Assembly: GCA_963921345.3 (NCBI GenBank)
Contig: OZ001228.1
Location: 62,001 to 126,000, forward strand
Reading direction: 5' to 3'
DNA length: 64,000 bases
DNA from: Hoeflea_A sp963921345
GTDB taxonomy: Bacteria > Pseudomonadota > Alphaproteobacteria > Rhizobiales > Rhizobiaceae
Below are positions 51,644-60,574 of this stretch, one piece after another (within the stretch, counting starts at the first letter, position 1; the number at the start of each line of letters is the position of its first letter). A program made the position numbers and the translations under genes. The notes beneath the pieces are model-generated. The model was not told the DNA's origin. It did not search any database and saw only the letters and a list, made by a program, of their open reading frames with translations.

Positions 51644-53544
51644 CCGGGGCTCAGGGTTCGCGGAGCTTCAACCCGCTTGCCACGGGCTTTCAGGCGGCCA
51701 GTGTCATGCTTGTCGCGTTCAGCCTCTATACCGCGGCATTCGGTGTCTTTCCCGACATCATCCAACGCGGTGTCCACCTTTCGCTGGCAATGGTGCTGGT
51801 CTACCTTGTCGCAGCCAAAGGCTCACCCGGCAGCTCAGGCAGAGCCAGGGTGGCTCTCTTTCTGATGCTCGCAGCGCTGTCGCTGATCGCGATCGGTTAC
51901 CAGGTCGTCTTCTACGACCAGGTTGTCGCGCGCTACGGCGCGATGACGGACATCGAAGTCTTCATCGCGGCGATGGCGGTCATCCTGCTGCTGGATGCGA
52001 CGCGCCGCACGATAGGCTGGTCGATGGTGGTGCTGGCGCTGGTCTTCCTGGCATATGCCTTCTGGGGCAATTTCCTGGGCGGCGATCTTGCCCACCGCGG
52101 TTACGATCTCAAGCGTGTCCTGAGCCAGGTCTACCTTGGCGCGGACGGCATTTTCGGCACGCCGCTCGGGGTCAGCGCAACGTTCGTGATTCTCATCGTC
52201 ATTCTCGGTGCCCTGCTCGAGGGGACCGGCGCGTCGAGCGTGCTGATGGACGTCGCCGTGGCCATGACCGGGCGTTCGAGGGGAGGACCGGCGAAGGCCG
52301 CTGTCGTGGGAAGCAGCCTCATGGGCATGATCTCCGGGACGGCCGTCGCCAACGTCCTGACCACTGGCACTATCTCGATCCCGCTCATGAAACGCGGCGG
52401 ATATCGCGGTCACGTCGCCGGCGCGATCGAAGCGGTTGCGTCGACCGGAGGGCAACTGATGCCGCCTATCATGGGTGCCGCGGCCTTCCTGATGGCAGAC
52501 ATCATCGAGACGCCCTACACGGACATCGCCAAAGCGGCGATCATTCCTGCCGCGCTGTTTTATGTTGCCGTGTTTTCGGCCGTTCACCTCGAGGCGGTGA
52601 AATCGAGTCTTCAGCCGCTGGATGCGGCCGAGTTGCCGTCGGCGAAGAAGGCGCTGCTGGAACGCGGCCATGTTCTGTTCGCCATCCCGGCGTTTGTCGG
52701 CTTCCTCGTCAATGGCTATTCGGTGATGTACTCGTCGCTTTGGGCAATCTGCACGCTGCTCGTCCTGTCGCTGCTGCGCAAGGCGACCAGGCTCAGTCCG
52801 GCGGGGTTCGTGCGCGTGTGCACGGCGGCAGCGGATGCCGTGTTGCCGGTCGCGATGGCAACCGCTACGGCCGGCATCATCATCGCCGTGGTAACCCTGA
52901 CCGGCATCGGCCTGAAATTCTCGTCCCTGATCGTCACCCTGTCGGGCGGCAGCCTGCTTGCCGCCCTGATGCTGACCATGGCGGCGTCGCTGATTCTCGG
53001 GATGGGGCTGCCTACGGCTGCGGCATACATTCTCGTGGCGACGCTCGCCGCTCCGGCTTTGATCAATCTCGGTGTCAACACGCTCGCGGCCCACATGTTC
53101 GTATTCTATTCGGCGATGCTGTCGGCGATCACGCCACCGGTGGCACTCGCGGCATTTGCCGCCGCTGCGTTGTCGAACGAAAATCCGATGCGGATTGCGT
53201 TGACGGCGATCAAGTACGGGCTCGTCGCATTTCTCATTCCGTATTTCTTCGTGTTCGATATTCGGCTTCTCGGAATCGGTGATTTCACCAGCCTTGTCAT
53301 CCCTGTCCTGACGGCAACGCTGGGCGCGGTAGCGCTGGCGGGTGCGGTACAGGGGTGGATTGTCGATCAAACGTCATTGCCATTGCGCGTCATTTTGTTT
53401 GCCGGCGCAGTCCTGCTCATTGCGCCGGGCATGCTGACCGACCTCGTCGGTCTGGTTCTCATCGCGGCTGTCGTCGCCATCCAGTTGTTTGCCCGTGCCA
53501 ACAGCGCCGCAAAAACCGACACACAAATCGATGCGGAAGCCTGA
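51640..53544 (+). CDS. TAXI-type TRAP transporter, fused permease (DctQM)
   Basis: 634 residues and about 17 hydrophobic helices. The first 180 form the small-subunit-like part; the rest is the large TRAP permease with GLMGMISGTAVANV-like and GGQLMPPIMGAAAFLM segments. Fused small/large permeases go with TAXI-type binding proteins, and one follows 32 bases downstream. GTG start overlapping the ROK stop by 4 bases (GTGA). It imports an anionic solute with Na+ or H+. Confidence 0.9.
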   Translation: MTGAQGSRSFNPLATGFQAASVMLVAFSLYTAAFGVFPDIIQRGVHLSLAMVLVYLVAAKGSPGSSGRARVALFLMLAALSLIAIGYQVVFYDQVVARYGAMTDIEVFIAAMAVILLLDATRRTIGWSMVVLALVFLAYAFWGNFLGGDLAHRGYDLKRVLSQVYLGADGIFGTPLGVSATFVILIVILGALLEGTGASSVLMDVAVAMTGRSRGGPAKAAVVGSSLMGMISGTAVANVLTTGTISIPLMKRGGYRGHVAGAIEAVASTGGQLMPPIMGAAAFLMADIIETPYTDIAKAAIIPAALFYVAVFSAVHLEAVKSSLQPLDAAELPSAKKALLERGHVLFAIPAFVGFLVNGYSVMYSSLWAICTLLVLSLLRKATRLSPAGFVRVCTAAADAVLPVAMATATAGIIIAVVTLTGIGLKFSSLIVTLSGGSLLAALMLTMAASLILGMGLPTAAAYILVATLAAPALINLGVNTLAAHMFVFYSAMLSAITPPVALAAFAAAALSNENPMRIALTAIKYGLVAFLIPYFFVFDIRLLGIGDFTSLVIPVLTATLGAVALAGAVQGWIVDQTSLPLRVILFAGAVLLIAPGMLTDLVGLVLIAAVVAIQLFARANSAAKTDTQIDAEA

Positions 53545-53576
53545 AAATCCAAAACGTTTCACCAAGGGAGGAAACA

Positions 53577-54566
53577 ATGAACCTGGCCAAATCACTTGCA
53601 ACATCGATTGTCGGAGGCGCCCTGATATTCGCCGCCCCCGTTCAGGCGGAAGACGTCTTTGTCTCGATCGGGTCGAATCCGGTCGGCAACACGGCCTATC
53701 AGTGGGCTGCCGGCATCTCGGACCTGGTCAACAGAAAGGTCGATGGCGTCAAGATGACCGCCGAAGGCACGAAAGGTTATGTCGCCAACGTCCGGTTGAT
53801 GCTCGACGAGCAGATCGAGGCGGGGTTTTCCAATTCCAAACTGGCCTACGAGGCCTACAAGGGCGAAGGCGACTACGCCGGCACCGAACCGGGCCAGATC
53901 GTCAGCTGGATGTCCATTGCGCCCATTGTGCAGCATGTCGTCGTCCTTGACGATTCGGACATCCAGGGTCTCGACGACCTCAAGGGCAAGCGCGTCGGCA
54001 TGGGGCAGCCGGGCGGCACGTCGATGCTCGACGCCGAGATCCTGCTCGAGACCATCGGTTTGAAGCCGGGTGACGATTTCGAGGATTTTCGCGTCAAACT
54101 GCCCGCAATGGTGGATATGCTGGCTGACGGGCAAATCGACGCGTTCATGTGGAACGGCTCGATACCGCTGCCGCCGATCATCAAACTGAAGTCGCAACAC
54201 AAGGTGCGCATCCTGCCGGTCCCGGCCGCGGTCTCCGATGCAATCAGGGCGAAATACGCCGCCTACACGAAGGGCGATCTGCCGGCGAACACCTATGCCG
54301 ACCAGCCCGACGCGATTCCGTCCTACCGTCTCGGCAACGTGCTGCTCATCCGCGCCGACGTGCCCGAAGAAATCGTCTATCAGGCGACCAAGGCGGTGAT
54401 GGAAAACCTCGACCACATGGCGACGGTCCACCCGGCGTGGAAGCGTGTCTCCAAAGATAGCATTCTCGGCGGCTTCCAGGCGCCGTTGCATCCCGGCGCG
54501 CTTCGCTACTATCGCGAGGCTGGCGTTCCCGGCATCGAAGAGTTCGCGGCGCGTACGACAAATTGA
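53577..54566 (+). CDS. TAXI-family TRAP solute-binding protein
   Basis: 329 residues with a signal peptide (MNLAKSLATSIVGGALIFAA, cleavage near VQAED). The TAXI fold is clear: VFVSIGSNPVGNTAYQWAAG, MTAEGTKGYVANVRLMLDEQ and GKRVGMGQPGGTSMLDAEIL. GGAGG precedes the ATG. It captures the substrate for the fused permease encoded just upstream. Position beside sulfatases suggests a sulfated or acidic ligand. Confidence 0.9.
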   Translation: MNLAKSLATSIVGGALIFAAPVQAEDVFVSIGSNPVGNTAYQWAAGISDLVNRKVDGVKMTAEGTKGYVANVRLMLDEQIEAGFSNSKLAYEAYKGEGDYAGTEPGQIVSWMSIAPIVQHVVVLDDSDIQGLDDLKGKRVGMGQPGGTSMLDAEILLETIGLKPGDDFEDFRVKLPAMVDMLADGQIDAFMWNGSIPLPPIIKLKSQHKVRILPVPAAVSDAIRAKYAAYTKGDLPANTYADQPDAIPSYRLGNVLLIRADVPEEIVYQATKAVMENLDHMATVHPAWKRVSKDSILGGFQAPLHPGALRYYREAGVPGIEEFAARTTN

Positions 54567-54636
54567 GCGATCGGGTCATGCGCCGCCCGGCGACGCATGA
54601 CCGAACTTCAAAACGGCAGGCCGGTCAACACACCCA

Positions 54637-56154
54637 ATGAAAACAGTCTTCGTTCTTCTCGATTCGCTCAACCGCAACGCCATGCAATGCTACGGCGGAG
54701 ACCGGGTTCGCACACCGAACTTCGCACGGTTCGCCGAGCGCGCCGTCACGTTCGACTACCATTACGTCGGCAGCCTGCCCTGCATTCCGGCGCGCCGCGA
54801 CCTGCACACGGGCCGTATCAACTTCCTGCACCGCAGTTGGGGTCCGCTGGAACCGTTCGACGATTCGTTTCCCGAACTGCTGAAAAAATCGGGAATCTAC
54901 ACCCACATCGTCACCGACCATCATCACTATTTCGCCGATGGCGGCGCTACCTACCATCAGCGTTACTCTTCCTGGGAACTTGTCCGCGGTCAGGCCATCG
55001 ATCGCTGGAAGGCGCACGTCAATCCCGATCTGGGTTCCCTGCGGGCCGGCTATCACGCGTTGCAGCAACACCGCGTCAATTACATGATCAATCGCCAGTA
55101 TGTGACGAAGGAAGAAGAGTATTGCGGCCCACAGGTATTCGGCCTGGCGCAGCAGTTTCTGGAAAAGAACAGCGATCAGGACAATTGGCTCCTTCAACTG
55201 GAGTGTTTCGATCCGCACGAACCTTTCCATGCGCCGCCCAGGTTTCGCGAGATGTATCCGAGCGGCTACGATGGACCGATCCTCGACTGGCCGGTTTATG
55301 ACCGGGTGAAGGAGACGCCGGAGGAAATCGCCGAGCTGCGTGCCAACTATGCGGCGCTGACCACGATGTGCGACGAGTATTTCGGCCGTCTGCTCGATTT
55401 CTTCGATGCCAACGACCTGTGGAAGGATACCTGTCTGATCCTGACCACGGATCACGGCTTTCTGCTCGGTGAGCACGATTGGTGGTCGAAGAACCGCATG
55501 CCGGTATACGACGAGATCGCCCGCATACCGCTGATGATCTACCACCCGGACATGGCGGACAAGGGCGGAGAAAGGCGCGCCGCGCTGACCCAGTCGATCG
55601 ATATCATGCCGACGATCCTTGATTTGCATGACCATCCCATCCCCAAGGATGTACTCGGCAAATCGTTGCTGTCCCAGCTGGAACGAGATCATCAAATCCG
55701 CGACGCTGCGATATTCGGATATTTTGGAGCTGCCTGTAATGTTACGGACGGCCGATATGTCTATCATCGATATCCCGAGAAACTCACCGCCGAGAATCTC
55801 TATGAATACACGCTGATGCCGACTCGAATGACCTCGCGGTTCGCTATCGGCGAACTGGTGGGTGCGACGCTGGCCAATCCGTTTTCGTTTTCCAAGGGAG
55901 CGCCGCTCCTCCGGCTGCGCCCGAGGGTCGACGAAGACGGCGATCCGGTGGAGGTTCAGGGAATGAGCTACGAGGACACGCAGACCCGTCTTTACGATCT
56001 CGCGGCGGATCCCAGGCAGACGAACCCGCTTCGTCCTGCGGGTGTCGAGCAGGATCTGGTCGAAGCCATGACGCGATTGATGCGTGAAGCCGATGCGCCA
56101 AAGGAACTTTACGAGCGCTTTGGTCTCTGCACGGAGGCTGCGGTTCATGTCTGA
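54637..56154 (+). CDS. type I sulfatase, cytoplasmic
   Basis: 505 residues. The formylglycine motif CxPxR is present as CIPAR, C49, in SLPCIPARRDLHTGR. Metal-ligand segments are VLLDSLNRNAMQCYGG (Asp) and LTTDHGFLLGEHDWWSK (Asp-His). The motif variant with Ala at position 4 needs an anaerobic-type or FGE maturase to be checked. No signal peptide is visible, so it should act on substrate after uptake. It lies 70 bases after the binding protein gene and overlaps the dehydratase gene by 8 bases. Confidence 0.9.
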   Translation: MKTVFVLLDSLNRNAMQCYGGDRVRTPNFARFAERAVTFDYHYVGSLPCIPARRDLHTGRINFLHRSWGPLEPFDDSFPELLKKSGIYTHIVTDHHHYFADGGATYHQRYSSWELVRGQAIDRWKAHVNPDLGSLRAGYHALQQHRVNYMINRQYVTKEEEYCGPQVFGLAQQFLEKNSDQDNWLLQLECFDPHEPFHAPPRFREMYPSGYDGPILDWPVYDRVKETPEEIAELRANYAALTTMCDEYFGRLLDFFDANDLWKDTCLILTTDHGFLLGEHDWWSKNRMPVYDEIARIPLMIYHPDMADKGGERRAALTQSIDIMPTILDLHDHPIPKDVLGKSLLSQLERDHQIRDAAIFGYFGAACNVTDGRYVYHRYPEKLTAENLYEYTLMPTRMTSRFAIGELVGATLANPFSFSKGAPLLRLRPRVDEDGDPVEVQGMSYEDTQTRLYDLAADPRQTNPLRPAGVEQDLVEAMTRLMREADAPKELYERFGLCTEAAVHV

Positions 56155-57292
56155 ATTGCTTTCCCCCGAATACGCAGATACCGACCTGTCTTTCGTCATT
56201 ACCGGAGCCACGCCGACAGTCAGACGAGTACCGATCGACGATCCCGTTAGAACCTCCTTCGGAATCATGCATGAGAGGCCGGCGGTTTTCCTCCGATTGG
56301 AAGACGGCGACGGCAATATCGGCACTGGGGAGGTCTGGTGCAATTTCCCGTCCTGCGCCGCAGAGCACCGCGCGAATCTCCTCGAGTCCGTCGTCCTGCC
56401 GGCGTTGATAGGGAGGGAATTCGCAAACCCCGGCGCCTGCTTTGACGATCTGGAAAGGCGGTTCGAACGCCTGGCCATCCAGTCGGGTGAAGCCGGCCCG
56501 ATAGCCCAGAGTCTGGCGGGGATCGATGTTGCGCTCTGGGACTTGATCGGCAGACGCTCCGGTGTGCCGCTCTTCCGTCTGCTTGGCGGCGACCAGCCAT
56601 CCGTCGCCGTATACGCCAGCGGCATCAATCCGCGGAAACCGGCGGCAACGGTGCAACGGTGCCGTGCCTCCGGCCACGCTGCATTCAAACTCAAGATCGG
56701 GTTCGGCCGTCAGACCGACTATTCCAACATCGACGAAGTTTGCGCGTCGCTTGCAGGCGGCGAGACCCTCATGGTCGATGCCAACCAGGCCTGGACGCTC
56801 GATCAGGCGCTGGAGAACGTCTTCGAACTGGCGGCATTTCCGCTGGCCTGGCTGGAGGAGCCGATGATGGCAAACGCTTGTGATGAGGACTGGATGCGGC
56901 TGGCGGAGGAAGCCGGGCTTCCGCTGGCCGGCGGCGAAAATCTCGCTAGCCGAAGCGATTTCCGGAAAGCGATAACCGGCAACTGGCTCGACGTGATCCA
57001 GCCGGACCTGTGCAAATGGGGCGGGTTTTCAGCCGTTATCCCGGTGGCAAAGGCCGCGTTGGCCGAGGGAAAGCGGTTTTGTCCCCACTATCTCGGCGGC
57101 GGGGTCGGGCTCGCGGCCTCCGCGCATCTGCTAGCCGCTGTCGGCGGCAACGGCATGCTCGAGATCGATTCGAATCCGAACCCACTGCGCGAGGATCTGT
57201 TCTCGCCGCCTGTCTCCGGCGGCAGGATCATCCTGGGCGAGACCCCGGGCCTCGGTATCGACAGTTCCCTGACGGAAACGATTGCAGCATGA
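56147..57292 (+). CDS. enolase-superfamily dehydratase/racemase (MR/MLE-like)
   Basis: 381 residues. Catalytic lysines K181/K183 in KLKIG; metal ligands D211 (DANQAW), E237 (EEP) and E264 (GGEN); H314 (CPHYLGGG) on the other face. This layout fits the mandelate racemase/sugar-acid dehydratase groups. It would abstract the alpha proton of a sugar acid, often losing water to a 2-keto-3-deoxy acid. Overlaps on both sides (8 bp and 4 bp) tie it to the sulfatase and GMC oxidoreductase. Specificity cannot be read from sequence. Confidence 0.88.
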   Translation: MSELLSPEYADTDLSFVITGATPTVRRVPIDDPVRTSFGIMHERPAVFLRLEDGDGNIGTGEVWCNFPSCAAEHRANLLESVVLPALIGREFANPGACFDDLERRFERLAIQSGEAGPIAQSLAGIDVALWDLIGRRSGVPLFRLLGGDQPSVAVYASGINPRKPAATVQRCRASGHAAFKLKIGFGRQTDYSNIDEVCASLAGGETLMVDANQAWTLDQALENVFELAAFPLAWLEEPMMANACDEDWMRLAEEAGLPLAGGENLASRSDFRKAITGNWLDVIQPDLCKWGGFSAVIPVAKAALAEGKRFCPHYLGGGVGLAASAHLLAAVGGNGMLEIDSNPNPLREDLFSPPVSGGRIILGETPGLGIDSSLTETIAA

Positions 57293-58935
57293 GCGCGAAC
57301 GAATTCGACTATATCGTCGTCGGGGCCGGCTCCGCCGGTTGCGTCGTGGCAAACCGGCTCTCCGCCGATCCCGGCACCCGGGTCCTGCTGCTGGAAGCGG
57401 GCGGATCCGATCGTAGTCCATGGCTCAAACTACCGGTCGGCTATTTTCGCACGATCTATGATCCGAAATTCTCCCGGGTGTTCGAGACGGAACCCTCCGC
57501 GGGCGACGGATTTCGCGGAATCCCCTGGCCACGCGGTCGTGTCGTCGGTGGTTCGAGTTCGATCAACGGGCTGATCTTCATTCGCGGCCAACATGAGGAT
57601 TTCGACGACTGGCAGCGCATGGGCGCGGATGGCTGGTCCTATGATCAGGTGCTGCCTCATTTCAAAGCGCTCGAGTCCTACCAGGGCGGTGAGGACCGAT
57701 ACCATGGCCGATCCGGGGAACTGACGGTTTCGGATCTGCGCAACCAGAACGCGGCCTGCAGTGCATGGGTGGGGGCGGCAAATGAATATGGCCTTCCGCT
57801 CAACACCGATTTCAACGGCGAAACGACCCACGGAGTCGGTTCCTATCAACTCAGTATCGGTCGGCGATGGCGGGCAAGTGCGTCGGTCGCCTTCCTGAAG
57901 CCGGCCCTGACGCGAACCAACCTCTCGCTGAAAACGAACGTCCATGTCGGCCGGGTGGTGATCGAAAACGGCAGGGCGACCGGGGTCGAGATCGTTTCCA
58001 GCGGGGAAAGCCGGATCGTCCGCGCCGCCGCGGAAGTCATTCTGTGTGCAGGTACGCTGCAGTCTCCGCAGATACTGCAGCTCTCGGGCATCGGCCCGGC
58101 CGAGCTGCTGTCCAGGCACAATATCGACGTTGCCGTCGACGCCCCGGAAGTGGGTGAGAATGTGCAGGACCATTATCAAATGCGGCTCATCCTGCGCCTC
58201 AAGCGAAGACTGTCGCTCAACGACGACGTTCGCAATCCGTTGAAACTCGCGAGAATGGGGTTGGATTGGCTGGTAGCCGGGCAGGGACCGTTGACGGTTG
58301 GCGCCGGCCAGGTCGGCGGAGCTGCCTGCACGAAGTACGCCGATGGCGACAGGCCGGACATCCAGTTCAATGTCATGCCGTTGTCCGTCGACAAGCCGGG
58401 CACACCTTTGCACAGATATTCCGGATTTACCGCTTCGGTTTGGCAGTGCCATCCCGAAAGCACGGGATCCATCCGGATCCGGTCGGCGGATCCATTCGAT
58501 CAGCCGCACATTGCGCCGCGTTACCTGTCCGCCGAACGCGACCGGAAAACCATGGTCGAAGGCATCAGGATGCTTCGCGAGATCCACGCGCAACCATCGT
58601 TTCGCGGCCTCTGGGACGACGAGGTCATTCCGGGCACGGATGTGCGAAGCGACGGCGACATACTGGATGCAATCAGGAACGGTGGCGGAACCGTGTTTCA
58701 TCCGGTCGGAAGCTGCCGCATGGGCAGCGACAGCCATGCTGTTGTCGATCCGCAGCTCCGGGTACGGGGCATCGACGGGCTTCGGGTAATCGACGCGTCG
58801 GTCATGCCGAAAGTCACATCCGCCAATACCAACGCCGCCTCGTTGATGATCGGAGAGATGGGAGCCGCACTGGTGCTCGGGCAGGACGGACCGGCCAGGT
58901 GGAATGCGTTGAAGACCGCGGAGCGCCTTTCATGA
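57289..58935 (+). CDS. GMC-family FAD-dependent oxidoreductase
   Basis: 548 residues. FAD motif YIVVGAGSAGCVVANRLSAD at the N-terminus, GGSSSINGLIFIRGQHEDFD as the second GMC signature, and catalytic H471 (FHPVGSCRMG) and N515 (SANTNAAS). It resembles choline- and alcohol-dehydrogenase-like GMC enzymes that oxidise a primary or secondary alcohol. ATG overlaps the dehydratase stop by 4 bases; its own stop overlaps the next sulfatase start by 4 bases. Confidence 0.92.
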   Translation: MSANEFDYIVVGAGSAGCVVANRLSADPGTRVLLLEAGGSDRSPWLKLPVGYFRTIYDPKFSRVFETEPSAGDGFRGIPWPRGRVVGGSSSINGLIFIRGQHEDFDDWQRMGADGWSYDQVLPHFKALESYQGGEDRYHGRSGELTVSDLRNQNAACSAWVGAANEYGLPLNTDFNGETTHGVGSYQLSIGRRWRASASVAFLKPALTRTNLSLKTNVHVGRVVIENGRATGVEIVSSGESRIVRAAAEVILCAGTLQSPQILQLSGIGPAELLSRHNIDVAVDAPEVGENVQDHYQMRLILRLKRRLSLNDDVRNPLKLARMGLDWLVAGQGPLTVGAGQVGGAACTKYADGDRPDIQFNVMPLSVDKPGTPLHRYSGFTASVWQCHPESTGSIRIRSADPFDQPHIAPRYLSAERDRKTMVEGIRMLREIHAQPSFRGLWDDEVIPGTDVRSDGDILDAIRNGGGTVFHPVGSCRMGSDSHAVVDPQLRVRGIDGLRVIDASVMPKVTSANTNAASLMIGEMGAALVLGQDGPARWNALKTAERLS

Positions 58936-60530
58936 ACACCAAGCCGAACATCCTGTTGGTCATGGCAGACCAACTGGCCGCGCAGGCGTTGGGCATCTAT
59001 GACAACAAGGTGTGCAAGACACCTCACCTGGACCGTCTGGCGGCCCGGGGCACCGTTTTCGAAAACGGCTACTCCAACAACCCGCTTTGCGTGCCGAGCC
59101 GCGCATCAATGCTGAGCGGACTGCTCGCTCCGAAAATCGGCGTCTACGACAACGCCAATGAAATTCCGTGTTCGGTGCCGACCATGGCGCACTATCTGCG
59201 CCGTCTGGGCTACTGGACCGAACTCTGCGGCAAAATGCACTTTATCGGACCCGACCAGCTGCACGGTTTCAACGAACGCACCGTTACGGATGTCTACCCG
59301 GCCACCTTCGACTGGATTGCCGACTGGCAAGCGGGGCCGTCCTTTGTGCCATCGGGAACCACGCTCAACGGAGTTGTCGAAGCCGGACCCTGCATCCGAA
59401 CGATGCAGGAAGACTATGATGACGAAGTGGAGCATTCTGCCATCCAGGGTCTCTACGACCGCGCCCGCGAACCGGAACGCCAGCCGTTTTTCCAGGTTAT
59501 CTCGTTCACCAGTCCGCACACGCCCTTTACGGTTTCAAACGAGTATTGGCAGCGCTACGCACCCGAAGACATCGACCTGCCGGCCGTCGGCGCCTTGCCG
59601 TTCGAGGATCTCGACTATCATTCGAAGGCGCTGTTCTTCGCCCATGGCCGCCATCGCCATCGCGTGACGGAGAAGCATCTGCGCGCCGCGCGGCATGCCT
59701 ATTACGGTATGATTTCCTATGTCGACGACAAGTTGGGGCGCATTCTCGATACGCTCGAGGCAACCGGACAGCGGGATAACACGGCCATCTTTTTCGTCTC
59801 CGATCATGGCGAAATGCTTGGCGAACGCGGCATGTGGTTCAAACAGGCGTTCTGGGAATGGTCGGCCCATGTACCGTTTGTCGCGTCCGTGCCCGGAATG
59901 CCGGCCGGCGGACGCTGTGCAGATGTCGTATCGCTGGTCGATCTGCTGCCGACCTTTCTCGACCTTGCCGGCGACCCAGCCGCCGGCGATCTGAAACTCG
60001 ACGGCCACAGCCTCCTGCCATCGATTCGCGGGCAACGGAATGCCGGGCCTGATCAGGCGATCTGCGATTATCTGGCGATCGGGCCGTGCGTGCCATGCAG
60101 AATGGTCCGCAAGGGGCGATACAAGTACATGTACACCCACGGTCATCCAGCGCTTCTGTTCGACCTCGAGAACGATCCGCTTGAATTGACCAACATCGCC
60201 GATGTCCCGGCAATGGCCGCGGTGGCGGCCGACCTGCACGGCCGACTGATGGACGGTTGGGACCCGGATGAACTGCGGCTTGCGGTCCTGGAAAGTCAGC
60301 GCCGGCGCAAGTTGATCAAAAGCGTGCCCGGCGAGTCGCCGCGGTGGGACTTCATCGCTCGAAGCGGCGACGCCGAACGATACGTTCGCAAAGAGGGGGT
60401 CGATCCGACAAAAAGCCGTTTGCGATTGCCGCGCGTCGCCGAAGTTCCAACCGACTGGCCGGCACTCGATTCGGAAACCGTTGCCGACCTCATTGCCGGG
60501 AAGGGGGCAATTTCGGATTTCCTGAACTGA
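58932..60530 (+). CDS. second type I sulfatase, choline-sulfatase-like
   Basis: 532 residues. Canonical CxPSR as CVPSR, C53, in NNPLCVPSRASMLSGL. Asp/His metal ligands lie in VMADQLAAQALGIYDN and FVSDHGEMLGERGMWFK. It resembles choline sulfatases and related aliphatic sulfatases, but with a longer C-terminus (about 480-532). No signal peptide. Together with the other sulfatase it suggests a disulfated substrate or two related substrates. Confidence 0.9.
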   Translation: MNTKPNILLVMADQLAAQALGIYDNKVCKTPHLDRLAARGTVFENGYSNNPLCVPSRASMLSGLLAPKIGVYDNANEIPCSVPTMAHYLRRLGYWTELCGKMHFIGPDQLHGFNERTVTDVYPATFDWIADWQAGPSFVPSGTTLNGVVEAGPCIRTMQEDYDDEVEHSAIQGLYDRAREPERQPFFQVISFTSPHTPFTVSNEYWQRYAPEDIDLPAVGALPFEDLDYHSKALFFAHGRHRHRVTEKHLRAARHAYYGMISYVDDKLGRILDTLEATGQRDNTAIFFVSDHGEMLGERGMWFKQAFWEWSAHVPFVASVPGMPAGGRCADVVSLVDLLPTFLDLAGDPAAGDLKLDGHSLLPSIRGQRNAGPDQAICDYLAIGPCVPCRMVRKGRYKYMYTHGHPALLFDLENDPLELTNIADVPAMAAVAADLHGRLMDGWDPDELRLAVLESQRRRKLIKSVPGESPRWDFIARSGDAERYVRKEGVDPTKSRLRLPRVAEVPTDWPALDSETVADLIAGKGAISDFLN

Positions 60531-60574
60531 CGTTCGAAGCCTTGCGTGTCCCGGATCAACCCACTGGAGCGGAG

